A stretch of DNA of 17,594 bases from DTU015 sp964641455 (GCA_964641455.1 CAZXLH010000040.1:1-17594); one strand, 5' to 3'; shown: positions 1 through 6,957, numbered from the stretch's first letter. Numbers and translations are program-made. The notes: a model not told the origin generated them from the sequence alone.

Positions 1-149
1 GAAAATTAGGCAGCTTTTTGAAAAGTTGTAGGTTTTCTATACAGCTGCTTGAAAACCATACAGCTTTCGGTGGGCCTGTATAGAATCCATGGGAATTTTC
101 GACCAATCGATTATCAGTACCATATTCCTATAACGACCATATCCATATA
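1..149. other. Left-edge non-coding stretch with overlapping inverted repeats
   Basis: No ORF is visible here. Three inverted repeats share arms: GGTTTTC (31-37) with GAAAACC (51-57); TTCTATACAG (35-44) with CTGTATAGAA (76-85); and ATACAG (58-63) with CTGTAT (76-81). Only some of these can form at the same time. A short direct repeat is also present (CAGCTTTTTGAAAA at 11-24 and CAGCTGCTTGAAAA at 42-55). No T-run follows the right arm, so it is not a standard terminator. It lies upstream of the probable promoter at 150-178, so it may be the tail of an upstream transcript or an operator. Confidence 0.4.
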
Positions 150-178
150 TTGTAATTTTCGCTTCTCTATGATATAAA
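150..178 (+). promoter_or_regulatory. Sigma-A type promoter of the HTH-nuclease gene
   Basis: TTGTAA at 150-155 and TATAAA at 173-178 are separated by exactly 17 bp. The expected start of transcription is near 185, giving a leader of about 28 nt before the ATG at 213. Confidence 0.5.
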
Positions 179-212
179 ACAGTCGATTGATGGAAAAATA
201 TGGGGAAGGTTG

Positions 213-947
213 ATGTATGTATTGAGAAAAATGTTAGTTCCTGATGTTCTCATCGATACCAAAGACTTGGCGGTCAGTGCAAAATACCTGCGGGTGGTGA
301 CAGAAGTCAAAAGTCATACGTCACTTTCTGAACTTTCGAGATTGGCAGGGTTAAGCCGGTTTGTTGTATCACAGGCCTGCCACTCCCTGGCTGAGCATGG
401 TTGGCTTGGGTTCAGGAATAACCCAAACTCAAGAGTTGCAGTTCCTTGTTACCCAGATGAGATTGAAAAACTTCGAATAGAATTGCTCCTTTGGGAAAAG
501 AGCATGGCCCCTTATCTGGGGGAATTCCTGATGCGAAAAATACTTGATGAAATTGTGGCTTCTACAACATACATGGACAATGCGCGCCCTTCTTTTCTCA
601 AGAACCCAGAAACAGGACAGCCTCTTGAAGTCGACCGCCTGTATAGGGAAGGGGTCGGGTTCGAGTACAACGGAGATCAGCATTACCGGCCTACCGCAAA
701 ATATGACAGGCAAGCCGTAAGAAAGCAGGCTACCAGAGACGCTATTAAACTTGGATTGAGCACCCAGTACGGTGTAACAATTGTCACAGTTGTTGATCGA
801 GACCTGTCTATTGATGGTATGCTGGACAAAATTCCCCCATCTCTTCCCAAAAGACATTTGAATCGCCAATCACCGTATCTAGAAAAATTGGAGGAGATTT
901 GTCAGGAACATATTTCAACCATGGAGCATATTAGGAGAGGACGATAG
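213..947 (+). CDS. Winged-helix protein with Vsr/DUF559-like nuclease domain
   Basis: The protein has 244 residues from ATG 213. The ribosome site GGGGAAGG (202-209) is close; TTG 210 would abut it, so ATG 213 is preferred. Residues about 15-80 look like a winged helix-turn-helix (LSELSRLAGLSRFVVSQ, then a hydrophobic wing). Residues about 100-200 look like a Vsr/EDxHD or DUF559-type nuclease. A helix carries Glu104 (GEFLMRK), a strand has Asp141 (LEVDRLY), then comes FEYNGDQHY with Glu151, Gln156 and His157. The stretch RDAIKLG followed by a GVTIVTV strand resembles the last part of that fold. Such domains occur in Vsr repair enzymes, homing endonucleases and transposon-linked proteins; here it stands alone under its own promoter. 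DNA binding and cleavage are inferred from motifs only. No known gene name fits, and an inactive regulator is the main alternative. Confidence 0.7.
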   Translation: MYVLRKMLVPDVLIDTKDLAVSAKYLRVVTEVKSHTSLSELSRLAGLSRFVVSQACHSLAEHGWLGFRNNPNSRVAVPCYPDEIEKLRIELLLWEKSMAPYLGEFLMRKILDEIVASTTYMDNARPSFLKNPETGQPLEVDRLYREGVGFEYNGDQHYRPTAKYDRQAVRKQATRDAIKLGLSTQYGVTIVTVVDRDLSIDGMLDKIPPSLPKRHLNRQSPYLEKLEEICQEHISTMEHIRRGR

Positions 948-1323
948 TCTGCTACTTAAACCGTTCTAATTGCTTAGTAACCTCTTTTTGCGCATTAACA
1001 TCTTTATGTTGCGATTCAATATCAGGCGGGGACAATAGCGTGCCACTTGAGGCAGCAACCTGCAAAACGTTGCATTTATTGATCAGCACAGCATAGACGG
1101 AATAAACGGACTACCTGATCACTGCATGAACAGAGCATAAAGTGATAAGTTGCAGTTTTCTCAAGTCCTATTTTGGGTCATATGGTACGTGCTTCTTGGA
1201 AACTTTTTCAGATGATTTCAGGTTGGCCTTTAATTGGCGTAAGTTTTCCGTCCTAGCATGGCTCAATAGGACTATGTCTACTTTATAGAATTCTGCAGTC
1301 AATGGTTACCTTCCGGGGTACAG

Positions 1324-1352
1324 TTGTAAATTGAACAGTTAGACACTATAGG
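1324..1352 (+). promoter_or_regulatory. Possible promoter of the two-component operon
   Basis: TTGTAA (1324-1329) and TATAGG (1347-1352) are 17 bp apart, each 4/6 to consensus. Just upstream are GTTAC (1305-1309) and GGTAC (1317-1321), a loose echo of the GTTAC pair before the lipoprotein promoter at 4044. If real, the leader is about 240 nt and contains the repeat array at 1446-1515. Confidence 0.3.
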
Positions 1353-1445
1353 TTTAGCTGTGAGAAAATATCGTTAAGTGAAGCCGATTTTTTCAGGATG
1401 ATTTACTGACCTTAAATGATGGTTTAAGAGTGGAGCTCGACGGAT

Positions 1446-1515
1446 TAAGTGATGATACAAGCGGAGGTAAGCCAGGGCAAGTGAAAGGTAAGTGAAGACA
1501 AGTGTAGGCAAGTAA
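1446..1515 (+). repeat. Seven helically phased YAAGY direct repeats
   Basis: TAAGT, CAAGC, TAAGC, CAAGT, TAAGT, CAAGT and CAAGT begin at 1446, 1458, 1468, 1478, 1489, 1499 and 1509. The spacings are 12, 10, 10, 11, 10 and 10 bp, close to one DNA turn each. The last four sit in units resembling AGGCAAGTGA. They end about 85 bp before the response-regulator start. An operator for a tandem-binding regulator or an RNA-level repeat are both possible. Confidence 0.55.
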
Positions 1516-1564
1516 CTTCTAATGAACATCAGATGATCATTAATGAAATGGCGAAAGATCGGCC

Positions 1565-1597
1565 AACAGGAAGGGCCGTCAAACAGGAAGGACCGTT
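1565..1597 (+). repeat. Tandem 16-nt duplication carrying the ribosome site
   Basis: AACAGGAAGGGCCGTC (1565-1580) and AACAGGAAGGACCGTT (1582-1597) differ at two positions and have period 17. The second copy holds the functional AGGAAGGA in front of ATG 1601. The first is a duplicate Shine-Dalgarno 17 nt further upstream. Confidence 0.7.
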
Positions 1598-1600
1598 AAA

Positions 1601-2275
1601 ATGAAAATCCTTTTGGTAGATGACGATAGAACCTTAGTAAAGGGACTCATGAGAAGTTTTGAGAAAATTGGTTACCAAGTTGCGGCGCGCTACGATGGTT
1701 CTTCAGTTTTGGAGGCAATTGAACAAGAAAAACCTGACGTAGTGCTTCTTGACATTATGCTTCCCGAAAAAGATGGGCTGACTTGTCTTCAAGAGATACG
1801 GGCACGGTTTCCCGGGCTGCCGGTTATAATGTTAACGGCCAGGTCGGAGGATATCGACATAGTGGTTGGCCTTGAGATGGGAGCAGACGATTATGTTCCA
1901 AAGCCTTTTAGCATAAGGGAACTTGAAGCCAGAATAAGGGCGGTTTCCAGGCGTTCGTTAATGGGTGCTGTTCCGCGGAACCAGCTCAGGAGGGGTGATA
2001 TCCTAATAGACTTGAATCAGAAGAGGGTATGGAAGAACAAGATGGAAATAAGCCTTACACCCAAAGAGTTTGGTTTGCTGGCCACATTCTTCAGGCAGCC
2101 TGGAATGGTGTTTACCCGTGAAAAACTACTGGAACTTGTTTGGGGTTATGATTTCTTGGGAAGTTCCAGGGCAGTGGATATTCAGATTTCCAGGTTACGA
2201 GAAAAACTCGAAGATGATCCTGGCAATCCGAAACTCATAATGACCAAAAGGGGAGTAGGATACTACTGTCAATAA
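1601..2275 (+). CDS. OmpR-family response regulator
   Basis: This 224-residue DNA-binding response regulator acts in the cytoplasm and is expected to be phosphorylated by the kinase encoded next. The receiver domain (1-118) has the acidic pocket Asp8/Asp9, the phospho-acceptor Asp51 (VLLDIMLP), Thr79 (MLTAR) and Lys101 (VPKPF), all as in active receivers. The C-terminal winged helix (about 128-223) has the usual OmpR/PhoB pattern: LTPKEFGLL, a recognition helix around SSRAVDIQISRLREKL, and the closing hairpin GVGYY. Length is normal. The ATG follows AGGAAGGA at 7-8 nt. The kinase gene starts 8 nt downstream, so the two are one operon. It could be called PhoP- or MtrA-like; sequence alone does not decide the signal. 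Phased repeats upstream and the GTTAC pair at 4014-4029 are candidate binding sites. Confidence 0.93.
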   Translation: MKILLVDDDRTLVKGLMRSFEKIGYQVAARYDGSSVLEAIEQEKPDVVLLDIMLPEKDGLTCLQEIRARFPGLPVIMLTARSEDIDIVVGLEMGADDYVPKPFSIRELEARIRAVSRRSLMGAVPRNQLRRGDILIDLNQKRVWKNKMEISLTPKEFGLLATFFRQPGMVFTREKLLELVWGYDFLGSSRAVDIQISRLREKLEDDPGNPKLIMTKRGVGYYCQ

Positions 2276-2283
2276 GAGCTGAT

Positions 2284-3804
2284 ATGTTTATGAACAACAG
2301 TAACGATTCACAAACCGGCAAGAATAAAGCGAACCGAGAAGATGCCGGAAAGGCCGGAAATGCCAATAGCAAAGTGAGGCTTAAGAGTAGGCCCGGATCT
2401 GTGTTGGGGGTCAGATGGCACCTGGCGTTGTCTTACCTTCTTGTCATCTGGGTCATCCTTGGCATCCTGGTATTTTTCATGTCGCGTCTTCTTGAAACTT
2501 CGATTATTGGAGCCAGGCGGGCTTCGCTCTATGGCCATGCTCATCTCCTAGCATCAGCTATAAGGGCCAGGGGAGGCCCTGGTGCGGCCCGGCTTGATTC
2601 AGTAGGGGGAATCCCATTTCAAGGAAGAGTGCTGGTATTAGATGGGGATGGGAGAGTCCTTGAAGACTCTGCATTTGACCCCGGCATGGCCTACAAGAAA
2701 TTGGAGTTTGAAGAAGTAAAGTCTGCTTTGTCAGGTAAGGAAGGATCGAATACCTATTATCTTCCAGACGGAAGTTTTGTTATGTATGTTGCGGTTCCGG
2801 CTGATTGGAGTGGGAATGGCGGGGCCGTTTTTGTGGCTCAGGACCTAGGTGACATTGTGGATCAGTATGAAAATGTGATGGGAATGGTTCTGTCCGGAGG
2901 AGGTGTGGCATCGCTGGTAGCACTGGCTTTGGCGTGGAATCTGTCTCATAAGATTTCTGACCCTGTATCTGATCTTTCCAAGGCAGCCAGAATGATGGCT
3001 TCAGGCAGGCTCGATTCAAGAGTGTCACCTAAGGGCCCTCTTGAAACACGTGAGTTGGGCAAGTCATTTAACTATATGGCGGCTGAAATTGAGAAAACCA
3101 TGGAAGCCCAGGAGCAATTCTTGATGGCTGCAGCCCACGAACTGAGGGCTCCGCTTGCATCACTAGGTGTGTTAGTTGAGTCTATGCAAATTGCACCGCC
3201 TGATCATGAAGAATTGCCTGAACTTTTGGATGATGTTCATAAAGAAATTCTCACCCTTCAGGTAATTTCAGAGAGCATACTTTCCCTCTTGCGTACCAAG
3301 AGCGTGACTGATGTGTTTTCAGAAACAATTATTAATCCAGTGGAGATCATAGAAGAAGTGATAGAATCTCGAACCCACATTATTTCTGGAAAGAGGTTAG
3401 AGGTGATTATGGAATGCAAAAATCAGCAAGAGGGAGTCAGGGTTTCATTTGATCCTCTGCTATTTAGGCTTATCATCACCAATCTATTTGATAATGCTGT
3501 CAAGTTTACGCCACCTAAAGGAAAAGCTGCAGTCGGTTTGGAATTTCCGGGAAATAATGGCAGCATGATTCTTAAAGTTTCTGATACCGGCCCGGGTATA
3601 CCGCCGGACCATCTAGATAAGATTTTCGATCGTTTTTATCGCGTAGATCCTGCAAGGCAAAAGTCAACTGGCGGAGCCGGACTAGGGCTGGCTATTGTTA
3701 AAGAAGCATGTGACAAGACAGGCGGGAGAATTGCGGTGGAAAGCCATCCTGGGCGAGGAACGACTTTTGCTGTTGTCTGGGATAACCTTCTAAATGACTC
3801 TTAG
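2284..3804 (+). CDS. Membrane sensor histidine kinase
   Basis: This 506-residue kinase is the partner of the preceding regulator. A charged, Lys/Asn-rich N-terminal tail (1-44) is followed by TM1 (about 46-70), an extracytoplasmic sensor region of about 125 residues, TM2 (about 199-221) and a HAMP linker (222-272). The HisKA helix has His285 in AAHELRAPLASL. The ATPase domain shows the N box around Asn404 (NLFDNAVKFTPP), the G1 box DTGPGI (434-439), the F box (KIFDRFYR) and the G2 box GAGLGLA (464-470). All residues needed for autophosphorylation are present. The sensor segment includes a PAS-like/dCache-like stretch (GRVLVLDGDGRVLEDS), but no ligand can be named. The start at 2284 lacks a strong ribosome site apart from AAGAGCTGAT, consistent with translational coupling to the gene before it. 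ATG 2290 is an alternative. Confidence 0.92.
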   Translation: MFMNNSNDSQTGKNKANREDAGKAGNANSKVRLKSRPGSVLGVRWHLALSYLLVIWVILGILVFFMSRLLETSIIGARRASLYGHAHLLASAIRARGGPGAARLDSVGGIPFQGRVLVLDGDGRVLEDSAFDPGMAYKKLEFEEVKSALSGKEGSNTYYLPDGSFVMYVAVPADWSGNGGAVFVAQDLGDIVDQYENVMGMVLSGGGVASLVALALAWNLSHKISDPVSDLSKAARMMASGRLDSRVSPKGPLETRELGKSFNYMAAEIEKTMEAQEQFLMAAAHELRAPLASLGVLVESMQIAPPDHEELPELLDDVHKEILTLQVISESILSLLRTKSVTDVFSETIINPVEIIEEVIESRTHIISGKRLEVIMECKNQQEGVRVSFDPLLFRLIITNLFDNAVKFTPPKGKAAVGLEFPGNNGSMILKVSDTGPGIPPDHLDKIFDRFYRVDPARQKSTGGAGLGLAIVKEACDKTGGRIAVESHPGRGTTFAVVWDNLLNDS

Positions 3805-4010
3805 CAACGCGTAGTAGTTGATGACTATGTTGATTTTCCTGTTTTTAGATAAGAAAGTTCCTCATATTATGCTCGTGAACGCAACTGTAAAAAGATAGTT
3901 GCACTATGCAAACCTTAGGAGGGTAGTAAAAACGATTTGTGTGTGGCATTTTGTAAGAAGTCTACCTAGAAATATTGCTAACCCTGCTTTCATATTTAAA
4001 CATGGTTGAA

Positions 4011-4071
4011 TTTGTTACAAATTTGTTACACAAAGAAAACCTCTTGATAAATTACTTTGTCAAAATAGAAT
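4011..4071 (+). promoter_or_regulatory. Promoter with GTTAC-N6-GTTAC regulator box
   Basis: TTGATA (4044-4049) and TAGAAT (4066-4071) are 16 bp apart. Upstream lie two identical TTTGTTACA units at 4011-4019 and 4022-4030, period 11, one helical turn. They read as GTTAC-N6-GTTAC, or as GTTACA-N5-GTTACA. OmpR/PhoB-class regulators typically bind such 11-bp direct repeats just upstream of a -35; both the PhoP-box layout and the MtrA/GlnR-type GTNAC-N6-GTNAC layout fit. The regulator encoded at 1601 is the obvious candidate. The transcript would have a leader of about 535 nt before the lipoprotein start. Confidence 0.55.
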
Positions 4072-4239
4072 GAGCGGCGAATAGATCGAAACCGGAACAA
4101 GCAGTTCATCTCGCTAACCAAATGCAAAGCAAAACGCCACGATTTGCTGGCAGACTATAAATAGGTTTTGAATTGAAACCAAAACGTAGGTTGCAAATTG
4201 GTGGTAGGTGGCAAGATGAGTCTAAAGCAATGTATTTGG

Positions 4240-4333
4240 GTGCAGATGCGCAAGGTCAAGGCAGTAACCTTCTGCTAATTGAGAGATATTCCGGGCAAGG
4301 TATTGTGAAGATGTACAAGGTCAAGGCAGTACC
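4240..4333 (+). repeat. 29-nt imperfect direct repeat, period 65 bp
   Basis: Positions 4240-4268 and 4305-4333 match at 25 of 29 bases, with an identical core CAAGGTCAAGGCAGTA. The offset of 65 is not a multiple of three. Read in its own frame each copy gives a similar peptide (VQMRKVKAV and VKMYKVKAV), which suggests a duplicated coding relic or a duplicated RNA element. Confidence 0.6.
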
Positions 4334-4613
4334 AATTTTCGGAAGGCTACAAACCAGGATAGATTTGAGTAAGGAAGATGATGACAGGGATCTATTGTGG
4401 GTATATCGCAAAAAAGCAGATGAGGCGCAGCGCGTAAGTAGCATAGGTTGCAGATACATCTAAAGTTTTTTCTGATAATTGATATACATTTGGCTGTGTA
4501 GAATTCAAATTGAACCCGCGTTACTAAGCGTTTTGTGCTATCAGATGAACTGGTTAATGATTCAATGAAGTTGTGAATGAAGACACTTGGATTTGTGGAG
4601 AGGAGAAAATGCA

Positions 4614-5486
4614 TTGAGGCAAATATGGGCCCGCATCACGATTATGACGACTCAGCACAGGCGTAGAAAATCGTGGTTAGCTTTCCTGGTTGTTGTGGCA
4701 CTGGGATCTATGACGTTGGCTGGATGTACTCCCAGAGCGTCAGGTGAAACGCCTAAAGATCCTGTGTCGCCGGTTCCATCCAAAGACACTGTTACAGTCG
4801 ATCTATACTTCTCTGATGACCAGGCAATGGAAGTGTTGCCCGAGAGAAGGGAAGTGGAAGTTGCCAGTGATCCTGCTCAAAGGTTGTCGTTGGCAGAATT
4901 GGTTGTTACGGAACTTTTGAAAGGCCCCAATGACCCGTTGTTGAACAAGACTTTGCCACCTGAAGCAAAGTTGATTTCTGTGCAGGTTATTGACGGCTTG
5001 GTGATGGCTAATTTTTCCAAGGAGTTGGTTGCCAAACACTGGGGTGGAAGCACAGGCGAGATGATGACTATATTGTCCCTGGTGAATTCACTTACATGCC
5101 TGCCTAACATCGATAGAGTACAGATTCTGGTCGAGGGTAAAAAGGTTGAAACTCTTGCAGGCCATGCTGACATAACCGACGAGCTTAAGCGTGCAGTACG
5201 TCCCGGAGACTTCTTTGTCAGTGAGGAGCGTTCCAAAGTTCTTCAGGAGCGTGTAGATGCAGGCCAGGAAGCCTGGCGGAAGGATCCTCTGGAGGTAGCC
5301 AGGAGAGAAGCGCCGGCACGAGGGCTGCTGCCTAATCTTGATTACAGGTTGGCGCGTTCAAAAGAGGGGTACCAGCTGGTAGAGGTGGAATACGGAAAGA
5401 AGTATGTTATCAGCCTCTATCAACCTGAAACCAAAGGCGATGCAGGCATTTGGGTGATTGATACTATAAGCGTACCTGGTAATTGA
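4614..5486 (+). CDS. GerMN-domain lipoprotein
   Basis: This is a 290-residue lipoprotein expected on the outer face of the membrane. TTG 4614 is chosen as start because GGAGAGGAG (4597-4605) lies 8 nt before it; TTG 4587 has no such site and ATG 4644 none either. Basic residues (HRRRK) precede a hydrophobic segment ending in a lipobox LAGC with Cys38. Residues about 55-190 form a GerMN domain: TVDLYFSDD, then LAELVVTELLKGP, LPPEAKLISVQVIDGLVMANFSK split over two strands, and IDRVQILVEG. GerMN domains occur in spore germination protein GerM and in LpqB, the lipoprotein that accompanies the MtrAB two-component system. The C-terminal 90 residues form a second, unidentified small domain ending in a strand pair. 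It is the nearest gene after the two-component operon and has its own promoter, so co-regulation is likely; a role in cell-envelope or sporulation sensing is inference. Confidence 0.85.
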   Translation: MRQIWARITIMTTQHRRRKSWLAFLVVVALGSMTLAGCTPRASGETPKDPVSPVPSKDTVTVDLYFSDDQAMEVLPERREVEVASDPAQRLSLAELVVTELLKGPNDPLLNKTLPPEAKLISVQVIDGLVMANFSKELVAKHWGGSTGEMMTILSLVNSLTCLPNIDRVQILVEGKKVETLAGHADITDELKRAVRPGDFFVSEERSKVLQERVDAGQEAWRKDPLEVARREAPARGLLPNLDYRLARSKEGYQLVEVEYGKKYVISLYQPETKGDAGIWVIDTISVPGN

Positions 5487-5503
5487 CCAATGAGTGATGA
5501 GGG

Positions 5504-5541
5504 ATCACGGACTTAGCGAAGTCGAATTGTGATACACTTTT
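5504..5541 (+). terminator. Possible terminator of the lipoprotein gene
   Basis: A composite hairpin has an outer stem ATCAC/GTGAT (5504-5508, 5529-5533) and an inner stem GACTT/AAGTC (5510-5514, 5519-5523). TTTT follows at 5538. It lies 18 nt after the stop codon. The stem is modest and the T-run short. Confidence 0.35.
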
Positions 5542-5564
5542 AGTTGGCTTCGTTTGATATATGA

Positions 5565-5587
5565 GGCCCTTCGGTTCCCGGAGGGCC
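5565..5587. terminator. Strong hairpin between convergent genes
   Basis: GGCCCTTCGG (5565-5574) pairs with CCGGAGGGCC (5578-5587) around a 3-nt loop: ten pairs, one wobble. It lies between the lipoprotein and permease genes, which converge. Neither side has a clear T-run, so it may be an mRNA-stabilising or rho-assisted stop. A small palindrome CAACTT-C-AAGTTG follows at 5589-5601. Confidence 0.4.
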
Positions 5588-5673
5588 CCAACTTCAAGTT
5601 GCCATTTAACTTTGCGTTATCTGTTGACTGCTTGCAATAACTTATACATTCATTGCTTACAAAACCAAAAACA

Positions 5674-6915
5674 TCAGGCACTTTCCTTGCTTTGTTCACT
5701 GTCTTCAGGCAGAACTAAGTTGAGAACAATTCCCACTATAGTAGCCAGGCTTAGGCCTTCAAGTTCAATAAATCCCAGGTTGACTACTGCCGGATTAGCC
5801 TCACCAAGTACTGACATCATTCCAATTGTCAACACAAATGCGGCGATGAGCATGTTTCTTCCACTTGAAAAGTCGATCTTGTTTTCAACCATTACCCGCA
5901 TTCCGATAGATGCTATCATACCGAAAAGAATGATAGAAATACCGCCCATTACAGGTTCGGGTATAGTGGAAAGCAGAGCGCCGAATTTTCCAAATATAGA
6001 CATGATTATGGCTATGACTGCTGCAATCCTTAGTACCAAAGGATCATAAACCTTAGTGACAGCTAATACTCCTGTATTCTCGCTGTAAGTAGTGTTTGCC
6101 GGGCCTCCAATGATGCCTGCTAAAGCTGTTGCTATCCCGTCGCCCAGCAAAGTTCTGTGAAGCCCTGGATCTGAAATGTAATCTTGGCCAACTGTGGCTC
6201 CGATTGTGGTGATGTCGCCAAGGTGCTCTACCAACGTTACAAGAGCGATAGGTGCAACCAGTGCAATTGCTTCCAAAGAGAATTTTGGCATCATGAAGTT
6301 TGGAAGAGCCAGTGTCGGCGCATCGATTATAGATTGCACATCCACTATCTTGAAAAGGAAAGATGCAATATAGCCGGTGCCTACTCCGAGCAAGATAGGA
6401 AGGCTCTTAAACAGCCCTTTACCAAATACGGTTACCAGGGCTACAGTTAACATAGCAATCAGTGCGACACCCCAGTGGCTTTGAGCCATTCCGTATGCTA
6501 CCGGAGTTAAAGTCAAACCTATAGTGATGATAATTGGCCCAATCACCACCGGAGGCAGGAGTTTCTTCATTATGTCTGAGCCAAAAATTTTGATTAGTGT
6601 TGCTGCCAAGACATAGACAATGCCTGCGACGAATATGCCGCCTGTAGCGTAGGGAAGCCCTGCATTGGGATTGCCGGGAGTGGCATACATTGCTTTGACA
6701 CCAAGTATAGCCGGGATAAAAGCGAAAGAACTTCCGAGGAATACGGGAACTTTTTTCTTTGTAAGTAGGTGGAAGAGGAGAGTTCCAACGCCTGCAGAAA
6801 AAAGGGCGACTGAGATATCCAGGCCGGTGAGAAAGGGAACTAAGACTGTAGCTCCGAACATGGCGAGAGTGTGCTGAAAACCAAATAGGAGACGTTTGGA
6901 CCAACTTGATTTCAT
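5674..6915 (-). CDS. uraA: Uracil permease (NCS2/UraA family)
   Basis: This 413-residue membrane transporter takes up uracil, probably with protons, feeding pyrimidine salvage. GGAGG (6924-6928 on the minus strand) stands 8 nt before ATG 6915. The nucleobase-permease motif QHTLAMFGATVLVP is at residues 14-27. The half-helix GSSFAF (61-66), the substrate-site segment TLVEHLGD with Glu230, and GGPANTTYSENTGVLA with Glu279 follow. The two glutamates correspond to those that bind uracil in E. coli UraA. The NTTYSENTG form points to uracil rather than xanthine or urate. Length and 12-14 hydrophobic segments are typical. The gene stands alone and is divergent from the spore photoproduct lyase gene. 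A PyrR-type hairpin overlapping the leader suggests repression when pyrimidines are plentiful. Confidence 0.92.
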   Translation of the reverse strand: MKSSWSKRLLFGFQHTLAMFGATVLVPFLTGLDISVALFSAGVGTLLFHLLTKKKVPVFLGSSFAFIPAILGVKAMYATPGNPNAGLPYATGGIFVAGIVYVLAATLIKIFGSDIMKKLLPPVVIGPIIITIGLTLTPVAYGMAQSHWGVALIAMLTVALVTVFGKGLFKSLPILLGVGTGYIASFLFKIVDVQSIIDAPTLALPNFMMPKFSLEAIALVAPIALVTLVEHLGDITTIGATVGQDYISDPGLHRTLLGDGIATALAGIIGGPANTTYSENTGVLAVTKVYDPLVLRIAAVIAIIMSIFGKFGALLSTIPEPVMGGISIILFGMIASIGMRVMVENKIDFSSGRNMLIAAFVLTIGMMSVLGEANPAVVNLGFIELEGLSLATIVGIVLNLVLPEDSEQSKESA

Positions 6916-6928
6916 TGTTTTTTCCTCC

Positions 6929-6957
6929 TTAATACCGAGCTCGCTGGCACGGTTTAA
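6929..6957 (-). promoter_or_regulatory. PyrR-binding-loop-like hairpin before the uraA ribosome site
   Basis: On the minus strand TTAA-ACCG-U-GC pairs with GC-U-CGGU-(A)-TTAA around the hexaloop CAGCGA. This matches the CNGNGA hexaloop known from PyrR-binding RNA hairpins. The U-U mismatch and the bulged A divide it into an upper and a lower stem. The 3' arm directly touches GGAGG of uraA, so PyrR-UMP binding could block translation, as described for PyrR in mycobacteria and some lactobacilli. There is no terminator behind it. The upper stem is shorter than in the Bacillus loops. Confidence 0.5.

Larger units (their letters stand above)
948..1600. other. Gene-poor region upstream of the two-component system
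   Basis: This 650-bp stretch has no convincing gene; all frames are broken by stops. It holds a possible promoter (1324-1352), an inverted repeat CTTAAA-N6-TTTAAG (1411-1428), a phased repeat array (1446-1515) and a tandem duplication over the ribosome site (1565-1597). The first 350 bp show nothing recognisable. Confidence 0.5.
3805..4613. other. Long non-coding gap between kinase and GerMN lipoprotein
   Basis: About 800 bp carry no confident gene. A hairpin GCAACTGT/ATAGTTGC with loop AAAAAG (3881-3902) has no T-run. A strong AGGAGGG (3917-3923) has no useful ORF behind it. The promoter and GTTAC repeats lie at 4014-4071. A 96-codon ORF from TTG 4173 to 4463 has no good ribosome site, and it spans a 29-nt repeat pair whose 65-bp period breaks frame. 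It is more likely untranslated leader or a gene relic than a working gene, although its second half (DDDRDLLWVYRKKADEAQR) is protein-like. Confidence 0.4.

Noticed and set aside
3917..3970. Gene behind the strong AGGAGGG at 3917
   Set aside because: The first possible starts give peptides of only about 10 codons, at poor spacing.
5561..6904. Open frames on the opposite or shifted strand across uraA
   Set aside because: They lack ribosome sites and cover a well-conserved permease. They are coding shadows.
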